From an uncultured bacterium (GTDB lineage Bacteria; Bacillota_I; Bacilli_A; RF39; UBA660), in assembly GCA_946643435.1 (NCBI GenBank), contig CAMPCD010000010.1:1-33658 (forward strand): DNA of 33,658 bases. Direction: 5' to 3'. The notes beneath the pieces are model-generated. The model saw nothing but the letters and a program-made list of their open reading frames with translations. It made no database searches and had not been told where the DNA came from. The translations under genes and the position numbers were made by a program. Of the stretch, positions 7,360 through 15,686 are shown in pieces (position 1 is the first letter of the stretch; the number at the start of each line of letters is the position of its first letter).

Positions 7360-8493
7360 CTAGTAATTCTCGTTAATCCATACACTTGGCCATGCGATAT
7401 ATCTTATTCGTTTTTCCACACGACCGACTATCATATTACTTTCTACAATCCAGTTATCAACTGAACTGTTAGCATCTCCTTTAGTCATGTATACATATTC
7501 TTCACCTAGGAAGAACTTCTTATTGATTCTATGAACTATTAATGTATTATCTATTTTAAATACAATAATATCTCCTTCGTGTAATAATTCACCTTTATAC
7601 TTTTGATAAATTATTGCATCACCTTTTTCAATGGTTCCTGACATGGAACCAGATCCAACGGCTATCATAGAATATTTAAATTCTCTTGATACCAATCCAG
7701 CTAATATTGTAAAAATGATAAGTAATATAGCAGTTTCTACTCTATCCCACCATCTTTTACGTACATCTTTAGCTTTTGGTATATCTCTTTCTTTTCTTGT
7801 ACCATCTACAAACTTATATAGTATAAATGGTAATATCATGAACATACATGCTTGAATAAGCATATTTGCCTTTGGTACTATTGGTAAAAAGTACACATAT
7901 AAATCAATTATTAGTCTATATATATAACATGGTATATAACCATATTTATTAGTTAACCACATTAAGAATACATTTTTTGTTAAACTTGCACAAAAAGTTA
8001 ACGCAAAGAATTCATATACATTATTAAAACTACTTACATTCAAAACCTTTTTGCTTAAGCTCAAGTCTAATAACACAAAAATAATAAATAGACTTATATA
8101 TATAATTTTTGTTGTTAATTTACTACCTTTAGGTCCAGAACAAGTTATATATCTAACAAATTCAGTTAAAAATACAATAGCAAATACACTAATCCATACA
8201 TTAGGTTTTAAGTATTTATATAGCATATATGAATAGTTTCTCGAAAACTCAGAGAAAGTACCCATAAAATAGAATATAGATATTGTTAAGAATGAACCCA
8301 AAAAGACAATCAATATTGCATTTTCTAGATTTCTTTTATTAGGTCTTCTATATCCATATAATAAATAAGCTAATACTAAATAAATTGCTAATGCTATTAA
8401 AACTATTCTATTATCATATAACTTATTAAAGATATTAATAGATAAGGTGATAATTAGAATAATATTCAATAATATTTTAGAAATATTCTTCAT
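7360..8493 (-). CDS. SipW-type signal peptidase I with multi-pass N-terminal extension
   Basis: Membrane serine protease that removes signal peptides. The C-terminal ~110 residues carry the S26 catalytic region: GSGSMSGTI with nucleophile Ser283, IVHRI with His321 where P-type peptidases have Lys, and TKGDAN. A Ser/His pair is the hallmark of the ER/archaeal/SipW type. Unlike the ~190-aa SipW of Bacillus, the protein is 377 aa, with roughly seven hydrophobic segments before residue 235. The likely dedicated substrate is the CalY/TasA-like product encoded 40 nt upstream. The start is supported by AAAGGTGATAATATATG. The extension's role is unknown. Confidence 0.9.
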   Translation of the reverse strand: MKNISKILLNIILIITLSINIFNKLYDNRIVLIALAIYLVLAYLLYGYRRPNKRNLENAILIVFLGSFLTISIFYFMGTFSEFSRNYSYMLYKYLKPNVWISVFAIVFLTEFVRYITCSGPKGSKLTTKIIYISLFIIFVLLDLSLSKKVLNVSSFNNVYEFFALTFCASLTKNVFLMWLTNKYGYIPCYIYRLIIDLYVYFLPIVPKANMLIQACMFMILPFILYKFVDGTRKERDIPKAKDVRKRWWDRVETAILLIIFTILAGLVSREFKYSMIAVGSGSMSGTIEKGDAIIYQKYKGELLHEGDIIVFKIDNTLIVHRINKKFFLGEEYVYMTKGDANSSVDNWIVESNMIVGRVEKRIRYIAWPSVWINENY

Positions 8494-8533
8494 ATATTAT
8501 CACCTTTCTATATGAATATTTAAATTTTATATA

Positions 8534-9154
8534 TTAAGCAGATAAACCATTTGCAGTCATCATGCAAGTGAAAGTAATAGTCTTTTGAGTTGTTGGAGGA
8601 GTTGTTGTATCATCACCAACATAAGACTTAATCATTGTAACAGTTACATGAGCTTTTCCAGCAGATACTGTTGGAGTAGTTCCTGATTTTTTAGCAATAG
8701 TAGTACCTGTTAATTCATTATTAGAAGTTACAGTTACATGTCCAGTAGTATCAGTAAATGATGTTGTTGCAGTTGCAGGGAAATTAGTTGCATTGTAGTT
8801 TCCTTCAACACATTTCATATCACCTAATTGAGCATCATATTGTGATCCATTTTCAACATCGTATTCAAGTACAGATGTTTCACCAATTGTGTCTAATATT
8901 TGAGTTGTAAAAGTAATTGTCTTACCATCTGAAGAAATACTAGCTGCTGCATTAGTATCACCTGTTACACTGGCATTTGCAGATCCTGTAGCAGAAGCGG
9001 TATGGAACTTAACATTTGATTCAAAGTCAGATGTATTTGCTCCAATATTAATAGTTCCATTTATTACTAATTGAGTTGTTACTGCAGCAAAACCTACTGC
9101 TAATAATAATACTAAAACTACTATTCCTGTTCTTATTCCACTTTTATTGTTCAT
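8534..9154 (-). CDS. CalY/TasA-like secreted surface protein
   Basis: 206 aa, first gene of the cassette. The N-terminus (GIVVLVLLLAVGFAAVTTQL) resembles the hydrophobic signal of SipW-dependent substrates such as TasA and camelysin. It is followed by the typical start of the mature chain (INGTINIGANTSDFESNV). The mature part is rich in Thr, Ser and Ala, predicted beta, with only two cysteines and no catalytic motif. TasA-family proteins polymerise into extracellular fibres; fibre formation here is inferred from the signal type and from the neighbouring signal peptidase, not from a strong sequence match. The promoter is at 9176-9203 and AAAGGAAG serves as RBS. Confidence 0.72.
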   Translation of the reverse strand: MNNKSGIRTGIVVLVLLLAVGFAAVTTQLVINGTINIGANTSDFESNVKFHTASATGSANASVTGDTNAAASISSDGKTITFTTQILDTIGETSVLEYDVENGSQYDAQLGDMKCVEGNYNATNFPATATTSFTDTTGHVTVTSNNELTGTTIAKKSGTTPTVSAGKAHVTVTMIKSYVGDDTTTPPTTQKTITFTCMMTANGLSA

Positions 9155-9175
9155 ATTCTTCTACTTCCTTTCTAT

Positions 9176-9203
9176 GTTATACTTTAATTATAGATTAAAT
9201 CAA
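9176..9203 (-). promoter_or_regulatory. Promoter of the CalY-SipW-DUF5305 cassette
   Basis: TTGATT (9198-9203), 16 nt, TATAAC (9176-9181) on the minus strand. The transcript would start about 15 nt before the coding start and cover the three genes 8534-9154, 7360-8493 and 6186-7346, which are 40 and 13 nt apart. Confidence 0.65.
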
Positions 9204-9256
9204 AATATATTAGAATACTTTATTTAAAAATTTACTATATTTATGTAAATAAAACG

Positions 9257-10351
9257 TTATAGCTCAATGTCTAATGCTCTTTTAATGACATCATCCATAT
9301 CATAATATTTATATTCAGCTAGTCTTCCTCCAAAGATAACTTTATCTTCTTTACTAGCTAATTCCTTATATTTATCAGCTAATTCATTATTCTTATCATC
9401 ATTGATTGTATAATATTTTTCCATACCCTTTACATAATCTTGAGGATATTCAAATGTAATAATAGTTTTAGGACTAGTTGAATCAAATTCAAAGTGTTTA
9501 TGTTCTATTACTCTAGTATAAGCTGGAGTATTATCTGTATAGTTAACTACAGCATTTCCTTGATAATTAGGCATATCTAACACTTTTTCTTCAAAGCGTA
9601 AACTTCTCCATTCTAATTCACCTAATGAATAATCAAAATATTCATCTAATGGACCTGTATAAACTAATTTATCACACATATTTAAGTATTTATCTTTATC
9701 ATCAAAGAAGTTAGTATTTAATCTTACTTCAATACCTTCTAACATCTTTTCAACTAATAATGTATATCCACCTATAGGTATACCTTGATATTTATCATTA
9801 AAATAATTGTTATCATATATTAATCTAACTGGTAATCTTTTAATAATAAATGCTGGTAACTCTTTACAAGGTCTATTCCATTGTTTTTCTGTATAACCTT
9901 TTATAAGTTTTTCATAGATTGTTCTACCAACTAAAGAAATAGCTTGTTCTTCTAAATTTGTTGGTTCATGATCTATTTCTTTCTTTTCTTCTTCAATATG
10001 TCTTAAAGCGTCTTCTGGAGTTACTACATCACTCCAAATCTTACTAAAAGTATTCATATTAAATGGCATATTATATATTTCATCTTTATATCTAGCTACA
10101 GGACTATTAGTATATCTATTAAATTCAACAAATGAATTTACATAATCCCAAACATCTTTATAGTCTGTATGAAATATATGAGCACCATATTTATGTACAT
10201 TTATACCTTCTACATTTTCAGTATAAATATTACCTGCTATATGGTTTCTTTTTTCTATCACAAGAACCTTTTTTCCCATTTTATTTAATCTGTTAGCTAC
10301 TGTTGCACCAAATAATCCTGATCCAACAATTATATAATCATAATGTTCCAT
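9257..10351 (-). CDS. glf: UDP-galactopyranose mutase
   Basis: Flavoenzyme that interconverts UDP-galactopyranose and UDP-galactofuranose, supplying Galf for surface glycans. The 364-aa length matches the family. The N-terminus is an FAD Rossmann motif (IIVGSGLFGATVANRL), followed by EKRNHIAGN. GAHIFHT and the Arg/Trp-rich substrate region (EKQWNRPCKELP, RLPVRL) are family hallmarks, as is the late FGGRLAEYKYYDMD stretch. Promoter and terminator flank it, so it may be transcribed alone, with possible readthrough into the CalY cassette. No galactofuranosyltransferase is seen in the window. Confidence 0.95.
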   Translation of the reverse strand: MEHYDYIIVGSGLFGATVANRLNKMGKKVLVIEKRNHIAGNIYTENVEGINVHKYGAHIFHTDYKDVWDYVNSFVEFNRYTNSPVARYKDEIYNMPFNMNTFSKIWSDVVTPEDALRHIEEEKKEIDHEPTNLEEQAISLVGRTIYEKLIKGYTEKQWNRPCKELPAFIIKRLPVRLIYDNNYFNDKYQGIPIGGYTLLVEKMLEGIEVRLNTNFFDDKDKYLNMCDKLVYTGPLDEYFDYSLGELEWRSLRFEEKVLDMPNYQGNAVVNYTDNTPAYTRVIEHKHFEFDSTSPKTIITFEYPQDYVKGMEKYYTINDDKNNELADKYKELASKEDKVIFGGRLAEYKYYDMDDVIKRALDIEL

Positions 10352-10370
10352 ATCTACTCTCCTAATTTAA

Positions 10371-10376
10371 ATTATA
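10371..10376 (-). promoter_or_regulatory. Extended -10 promoter of glf
   Basis: ATGTTATAAT on the minus strand, with the TATAAT at 10371-10376, directly behind the T-tract of the upstream gene's terminator. No good -35 is visible; that position falls in the terminator hairpin. Confidence 0.5.
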
Positions 10377-10379
10377 ACA

Positions 10380-10406
10380 TAAAAAAAGATACATTAACAT
10401 GTATCT
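10380..10406 (-). terminator. Terminator of the VirB2-like gene
   Basis: On the minus strand AGATACAT, GTTA loop, ATGTATCT, then seven T. The stop codon of the preceding gene (10405-10407) overlaps the stem. Confidence 0.85.
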
Positions 10407-12042
10407 AATTTATATTTGCTTGTTTAGTAGTATCTGGATCATGAATTAATACATAGCTAGTATTTTTAGCAGATGAAGTTTTAACAGTATTACCTTGTGC
10501 AGTTTGAGTAGTCTTAACAGTATTACCATTATTTGATTCAGATGTATTTACTCCACTTGTTCTATCATCATTAAGCTTACTAGCATCTACATCACTATTT
10601 CTATTTTCGTTCAATGTTCCTGCATCTACATCATTTTGATTAGGTGTTATTCCGCCTTTGCCATCTTCTTCACCATATTTCTTTTGAGCATCATCAGATA
10701 CTTCATTTCTTCCTGATGTACCATCTACTGCATTACCGCTTCCTTTAACAGTTTTACAATTTAAACTATTAAATGGATCAAGTAAACAACTTTGACAAGC
10801 ATGTGCTTCTTCGCTTATTACTTGATAATAAGTTAAACCATTTAAGAATGCATTAACAAGTGTTGGAGCAAAGAATATTCCTAATCCAATTACTATTCTA
10901 ATACCTAATGATTTAGCTTGTTCTGATAATGACTTTTCAGTACCAGCCATTACTACTTTAATAAAATCTATAGTACCAAATATTATTATTATCATAGGTA
11001 TAGCAAATTTAGCTAATACTATAAATACGCCTAATGCCTTTAATGCTCTAACAATATTTTCATCATGGCATATATCTTCTCCTATATGTTCACCATTAAA
11101 AGGATCATCTTGATCTAGAGCATGTAGTATTTTTTCATGTGCCTTTTCATTTTCTTCATTAGCTCTTTCAAGTTCTTTTTCTAAGTCTTCATTTTCACCA
11201 TCTTTTGAAGGATCATAGTCTTTTTTATTTTCAGCAATTTCTGACGATACCATTACTTGTCTTTTACCCTCAGATTTTTCTCTAGTATTAGTAAACTCAG
11301 CGCTATTATTCCAATTATAATCGGCTATCATATAATAAGGACATTTATTTTGTTTAATTAAATCTTTAGCTTCATTTGATAATTTAGGATTGCCAAAATG
11401 GTCATGAGTCCAAAAACCTTGATCAACACCTTTAAATTGGGTTACATAAGCAGCAACTGTTCCATCATCATAGATTTTCAAATATCCAGAAGAAGTACCA
11501 AATTTACCAACTTCATCTGTTGATGTCTTATATGCGCATGTTTTAACAGCTTCATCGTCATTTTGAATATCTTTGTCATCACCTTTACCAGAATCTGTTT
11601 TTTCGTTGTATGCATCTCCATTTGTTTTTTTATCTTCTTTTATAGTAGTTGATACACATATATGTGCTTCTTTTTCATCACTTACGCCAAATTTACCAAT
11701 ATAAGCAGCTAAACTATTATAATCATAACTAGCTCTTAAAGTTGCATTACCAGATGTTTCAACTAATAAATAATAAGGACAAACTTGATTTTTATTTAAG
11801 TAAGTTCCATATGTATTCCAACTTTTATCAGCCCAACCTTGAACTTTTTCATGGTTATTTTGTGACTTTCTGTTCATACTAGTAATAACACCTTTAGCTG
11901 AATTACCATTAATCTCGATAGTTGCAGATGTTCTACCATATGCATCTGATGCATAAACATAATTACATGTTTGTGCACTAACATTAGCAGTTATAAACAT
12001 TGATAAAACCAATACTAATATGTACTTTATTCTTTTATTCAT
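10405..12042 (-). CDS. Secreted/membrane protein with duplicated N-terminal domain and VirB2/TrbC-like two-helix core
   Basis: Unrecognised 545-aa protein. A signal peptide (YILVLVLSMFITANVSAQ) is followed by two related domains at ~25-130 and ~168-270, each opening with TCxY and containing NKxQ/KCPYY-type strands with paired cysteines. Next come a charged coiled-coil stretch (~280-305) and two membrane helices (~337-362, ~380-403) separated by a short loop, VVMAGTEKSLSEQAKSLGIR. That two-helix layout resembles VirB2/TrbC conjugative pilins. A low-complexity tail with short degenerate repeats (~470-525) follows. No other type IV secretion gene is nearby. I use the ATG at 12042 with AAGGTGA upstream; the track's GTG lies inside the RBS. 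Confidence 0.75.
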   Translation of the reverse strand: MNKRIKYILVLVLSMFITANVSAQTCNYVYASDAYGRTSATIEINGNSAKGVITSMNRKSQNNHEKVQGWADKSWNTYGTYLNKNQVCPYYLLVETSGNATLRASYDYNSLAAYIGKFGVSDEKEAHICVSTTIKEDKKTNGDAYNEKTDSGKGDDKDIQNDDEAVKTCAYKTSTDEVGKFGTSSGYLKIYDDGTVAAYVTQFKGVDQGFWTHDHFGNPKLSNEAKDLIKQNKCPYYMIADYNWNNSAEFTNTREKSEGKRQVMVSSEIAENKKDYDPSKDGENEDLEKELERANEENEKAHEKILHALDQDDPFNGEHIGEDICHDENIVRALKALGVFIVLAKFAIPMIIIIFGTIDFIKVVMAGTEKSLSEQAKSLGIRIVIGLGIFFAPTLVNAFLNGLTYYQVISEEAHACQSCLLDPFNSLNCKTVKGSGNAVDGTSGRNEVSDDAQKKYGEEDGKGGITPNQNDVDAGTLNENRNSDVDASKLNDDRTSGVNTSESNNGNTVKTTQTAQGNTVKTSSAKNTSYVLIHDPDTTKQANIN

Positions 12043-12067
12043 ATATATCACCTTTTAATCTATTTTA

Positions 12068-12073
12068 ATTATA
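12068..12073 (-). promoter_or_regulatory. Extended -10 promoter of the VirB2-like gene
   Basis: ATGTTATAAT on the minus strand with TATAAT at 12068-12073, just downstream of the ylxM terminator. No convincing -35 at 16-18 nt. Confidence 0.45.
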
Positions 12074-12091
12074 ACATAATAAAAGAAAATA

Positions 12092-12119
12092 AATGTTAAG
12101 TAATTACTTACTTAACATT
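12092..12119 (-). terminator. Terminator of the ltaS-ftsY-ylxM unit
   Basis: A 12-bp perfect stem, AATGTTAAGTAA (12092-12103) and TTACTTAACATT (12108-12119) with a 4-nt loop, two bases past the ylxM stop. On the minus strand it is followed by TATTTTCTTTT. Confidence 0.85.
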
Positions 12120-12120
12120 A

Positions 12121-12402
12121 TTATACGTAATCTTTTATTTTATCCATCTCATCAGTAGATAAAATTGATTCAATTTTAGATTTATTATCTACTAAATGTA
12201 ATATACTCTCATATTCATTTAGTTTTTCTTTAACTTCTATAATAGTTTTAGAAACAGCATTTTTAGACACTTGATTATTTTCTGATATTTCTTCCATGGT
12301 TAGATTTTCAAAATAATAGTCTTCAAAATAACTTCTTTGTTTATCAGTTAATAAACCTTTATAGTAATCATATAAACTACTTAAATATAATATATCATCC
12401 AT
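12121..12402 (-). CDS. ylxM: YlxM-family SRP-associated HTH protein
   Basis: UPF0122/YlxM is a small helix-turn-helix protein linked to the signal recognition particle in Gram-positives. The 93-aa product has the sigma-70 region-4-like core LTDKQRSYFEDYYFENLTMEEISE, then QVSKNAVSKTI as the recognition helix. It starts 1 nt after the ftsY stop codon (12404-12406), so translation is probably coupled. In Bacillus ylxM sits between ftsY and ffh; here the unit ends with a strong terminator and ffh is not in the window. Confidence 0.92.
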   Translation of the reverse strand: MDDILYLSSLYDYYKGLLTDKQRSYFEDYYFENLTMEEISENNQVSKNAVSKTIIEVKEKLNEYESILHLVDNKSKIESILSTDEMDKIKDYV

Positions 12403-12403
12403 C

Positions 12404-13672
12404 TTAAATCATATCCTTAAATAAACCATATATATAATCTTCAATATCAAATGCTGATAAGTCTTCTATACCTTCTCCAAGTCCTATAAACTTAACTGGT
12501 ATATTAACTTCTTCTTTAATTGCTAATACTATACCACCTTTAGCAGTACCATCAAGTTTAGTTAATACTATACCTGTTATATTAGTTATTTCTTTAAATG
12601 ACTTAGCTTGGCTAATACCATTTTGACCTGTAGTCGCATCAATAATTAATAATGTTTCATGAGGTGCATTAGGTACTAGTTTACCAATTACACGATTAAT
12701 CTTATCTAATTCATTCATTAGATTAACTTTATTTTGTAATCTACCTGCTGTATCAATAAATACAATATCAACTTTCTCTTTCTTAGCTATTTCAAGTCCA
12801 TCGTATATAACTCCTGATGGATCAGTTTGTTCTTTACCATAGAATAAAGAACCTGTTCTATTTGCCCATTCTTCTAGTTGAGGAACAGCACCAGCTCTAA
12901 AAGTATCTGCTCCAATAAGCATAACTTTCTTACCTTGTTTTTTATACTTATTAGCTAATTTACCAATTGTTGTAGTTTTACCTACACCATTTACTCCAAC
13001 CATAAGAATGATTGTAGGTCCTTCTTCAGCCATATTAATCTTATCTGTTAAAGATTCACCTTCAACATAGATTGAAAATAATTCATCAACTATTACTTCA
13101 TTTAAATATTTAGTATCAGTAATATTTTCATGTTTACATCTATTTCTTAATCTATCTAAGAATTTCATAACTGTATTAACACCAATATCAGCTTTAATTA
13201 ATATTTCTTCTAATTCATCAAAATAGTCATCATCTATCTTAGTAAATTTAACACCTAATAAATTTAATGAAGAAACAAATTCTTTTCTAGTTTTTTCAAG
13301 ACCTTTGTCATATGTAATAGTTTGTTGAACTTTATCTTTCTTCTCTTTATTTTTTTTCTTACCAAAGAAAGATTTCTTTTCTTCTTTTACTTCTTCAACA
13401 AAGTCTTCTTCTTTAAAGTCATCTTCTCCATCATCATCAATATCTAAATCAGGTTCAACAACTTCTTTTTCTTCAAAGTCTTCTTCAGCAAAATCATCTT
13501 CACCATCGTCATCAATATCTAAATCTACATGTTCTTCTTTTACTTCTTCAGTTTCATTATCAAGTTCTTCTTTAAGTTCTTCTATTGTTTCAACTTCTAG
13601 TTCTTCCTTGACCTCTTCTATTTCTTGTTCTTTTTTCTTAAATAAATTCTTTATATTAGAGAAAAAAACCAT
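12404..13672 (-). CDS. ftsY: Signal recognition particle receptor FtsY
   Basis: SRP GTPase that docks ribosome-nascent-chain complexes at the membrane and works with Ffh. The 422-aa protein has an acidic A domain (1-~115) containing two copies of DLDIDDDGEDDF (50-61 and 75-86). The N domain starts at about 122, and the G domain has P-loop GVNGVGKTTT (~226), DTFRAGA, DTAGR (~307) and TKLDG (~371). The ATG follows the ltaS-like stop by 4 nt, and AGGAGAGTGATAATATG provides the RBS, which overlaps that stop. It is cotranscribed with ylxM. Confidence 0.97.
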   Translation of the reverse strand: MVFFSNIKNLFKKKEQEIEEVKEELEVETIEELKEELDNETEEVKEEHVDLDIDDDGEDDFAEEDFEEKEVVEPDLDIDDDGEDDFKEEDFVEEVKEEKKSFFGKKKNKEKKDKVQQTITYDKGLEKTRKEFVSSLNLLGVKFTKIDDDYFDELEEILIKADIGVNTVMKFLDRLRNRCKHENITDTKYLNEVIVDELFSIYVEGESLTDKINMAEEGPTIILMVGVNGVGKTTTIGKLANKYKKQGKKVMLIGADTFRAGAVPQLEEWANRTGSLFYGKEQTDPSGVIYDGLEIAKKEKVDIVFIDTAGRLQNKVNLMNELDKINRVIGKLVPNAPHETLLIIDATTGQNGISQAKSFKEITNITGIVLTKLDGTAKGGIVLAIKEEVNIPVKFIGLGEGIEDLSAFDIEDYIYGLFKDMI

Positions 13673-13676
13673 ATTA

Positions 13677-15617
13677 TCACTCTCCTAATACTATTTTATA
13701 ATAATTCTTTTGTAGTATTGTCTTAGATACTTGGAACTTAGTACCTACAATATTATTCATCTTATCAATATATGCTTGATCTACTTCTACACCATCAAAA
13801 GGATAAAATTTCTTCTTCATATAATCATATCTACCTTTATCAGATATCCATGATTTATTATTATAAATAACTAAATCACTTGCAGATGAGAAGATATCAT
13901 GTCCCATCAATAATCTAGAATCATATTTAATATCAAACATATTTAATAATGTAGGTAATATATCTATAGAACCAACATTCTTATCAACTTCAATACCTTT
14001 AAGTTCACTGTTATATATAACTAAGTTATTTCTAAATATATCAAATGCTTCATCTTCGACAAAATCTACATATGACTTAATATCATTATTAGTTAAACCA
14101 TATGGATAATGATCAGGTGAAATAACTATAACTGTATCTTTAAGTGTACCTTGTTCTTCTAAATCTTTTAATAATATTTCTAATGATCTATCAAATTCAA
14201 TATTAGCTGCCATATAAGCTTTTATAGTATCATTAGCATTCATATCTTTAACTAAATCTTTATTTTTATTAGATATAGCATTTCCACCCCAACTATATTG
14301 TAAGTGTCCAGATATACTCATATAATATGCTACATATTTATTTGATTGACTAAATATTGGATATGAAGAATTAACTACTTCAATATCTGATGTAGGCCAT
14401 TGATCTTTTATACCCTCTAATGGATATTGATAATTAACATGATATCTATCAAATCCATAATATTTATCAAATCCTAAATTAGGATATGTTTTATCTCTCT
14501 TATAATAATTAAATGTCCATCCATGGAATGCATATGTATCATATCCATTCTTCTTAAATATATTACCTATAGTATATGGTAAATATACATCATGTGTTTC
14601 ATCCATAGAACATGTTGAAATACCTGGTAATAAAGATAATAAATTTACAAATTCTCCATCAGATGTAGAGCAATTATAAATTGGTTGATAGAAATTATTA
14701 AACTTAATTCCTTCATTAACAAGTTTATATAATGTAGGAGTTAATTCTTTATCTACAGCTATTGGATAAAATGCTTCAGCTGTAATAAATATTAAGTTTT
14801 TATCCTTAAATACTCCTGTCATTTTATTCTTATTTGTAGGAGTTTGTTTACTGAAATATGTATGTAACGATTTAACTGATTCATCACTTGTTTCACTTAT
14901 TAATTTATCAAAATCAATATTAGTTACATTATATTCTTTCTTATCATCATCTTTTATATCAACTACTTCATTATCTTCAATTAGGAATTCTATTTTTTCT
15001 TCAAAATTAGTTAAATTCTTAAATATATCTAAACATACAGTTGAAAATAAACCTATTGTATTTGTACTTTCCATAACATCATTCTTATTAGTTAATAACT
15101 TGAATGCTGAATTATTTTCATAACTCTTATAAGCTATTGAAGATGATGCAAAGATAACAGATACAACAATAAATAATAATCCTAATAATATTCTAGGTCT
15201 TTTATAAGAATATTTCTTAGACATAAATAATAGTATTACTAATGGAATAAATAAGCATAATACTATATATCCATTAGACATTATATGTTCTATTATGGAA
15301 TCATAGAATGTAGCTACTTGTCCACCATATAATAAAGCTTGATAACTAAATACTGTTTGATAGAAAGAATAATAAATAACTTCTGCTATAAATATTATGA
15401 AAGCTCCTATCCACATTATAATAGTTAATGCTTTATTTATTTTTTCACTAAATAAATTAGTTATGAAAGTTAATATAGCAGCTACTGGAAAAGTAAATGC
15501 GACTAAATATAATATATTATAATCAAATACTTTAAATATAGTTAATTTATATAATAATTCAATAACAAAAAAATAAATATAATTAGTTATTAATAATTTA
15601 CTATAATTATATTTCAT
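13677..15617 (-). CDS. LtaS-family sulfatase-fold membrane enzyme (lipoteichoic acid synthase-like)
   Basis: Predicted polyglycerolphosphate synthase or related phosphoglycerol transferase. About five N-terminal membrane helices (residues 10-160) precede an extracellular alkaline-phosphatase-like domain. Metal and catalytic positions are visible: Glu281 in TAEAF, Thr318 in NCSTSDGE (equivalent to the LtaS nucleophile Thr), AFHGW and ISPDHYPYG. The 646-aa length matches LtaS. It could be an LtaS, LtaP or YvgJ-type paralogue; the sequence alone does not decide. RBS is GAGGG. The gene ends in TGA followed at once by TAA, inside the ftsY RBS region. It appears to head the ltaS-ftsY-ylxM unit. Confidence 0.9.
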   Translation of the reverse strand: MKYNYSKLLITNYIYFFVIELLYKLTIFKVFDYNILYLVAFTFPVAAILTFITNLFSEKINKALTIIMWIGAFIIFIAEVIYYSFYQTVFSYQALLYGGQVATFYDSIIEHIMSNGYIVLCLFIPLVILLFMSKKYSYKRPRILLGLLFIVVSVIFASSSIAYKSYENNSAFKLLTNKNDVMESTNTIGLFSTVCLDIFKNLTNFEEKIEFLIEDNEVVDIKDDDKKEYNVTNIDFDKLISETSDESVKSLHTYFSKQTPTNKNKMTGVFKDKNLIFITAEAFYPIAVDKELTPTLYKLVNEGIKFNNFYQPIYNCSTSDGEFVNLLSLLPGISTCSMDETHDVYLPYTIGNIFKKNGYDTYAFHGWTFNYYKRDKTYPNLGFDKYYGFDRYHVNYQYPLEGIKDQWPTSDIEVVNSSYPIFSQSNKYVAYYMSISGHLQYSWGGNAISNKNKDLVKDMNANDTIKAYMAANIEFDRSLEILLKDLEEQGTLKDTVIVISPDHYPYGLTNNDIKSYVDFVEDEAFDIFRNNLVIYNSELKGIEVDKNVGSIDILPTLLNMFDIKYDSRLLMGHDIFSSASDLVIYNNKSWISDKGRYDYMKKKFYPFDGVEVDQAYIDKMNNIVGTKFQVSKTILQKNYYKIVLGE

Positions 15618-15658
15618 TTTAATCCCTCATTCACCATATTATTATATTATAATTACAT

Positions 15659-15686
15659 AAAAAAATAAACGAATAATCGTTTATTT
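15659..15686 (-). terminator. Terminator of the murG-ftsQ-queH-pilin unit
   Basis: On the minus strand AAATAAACGA, TTAT loop, TCGTTTATTT, then TTTTATG. The pilin-like gene's stop (15681) lies in the stem. Confidence 0.85.

Noticed and set aside
9257-10351. glf as part of the CalY cassette operon
   Set aside because: There is a clear promoter (9176-9203) between them and a 102-nt gap; readthrough is possible but separate units are simpler.
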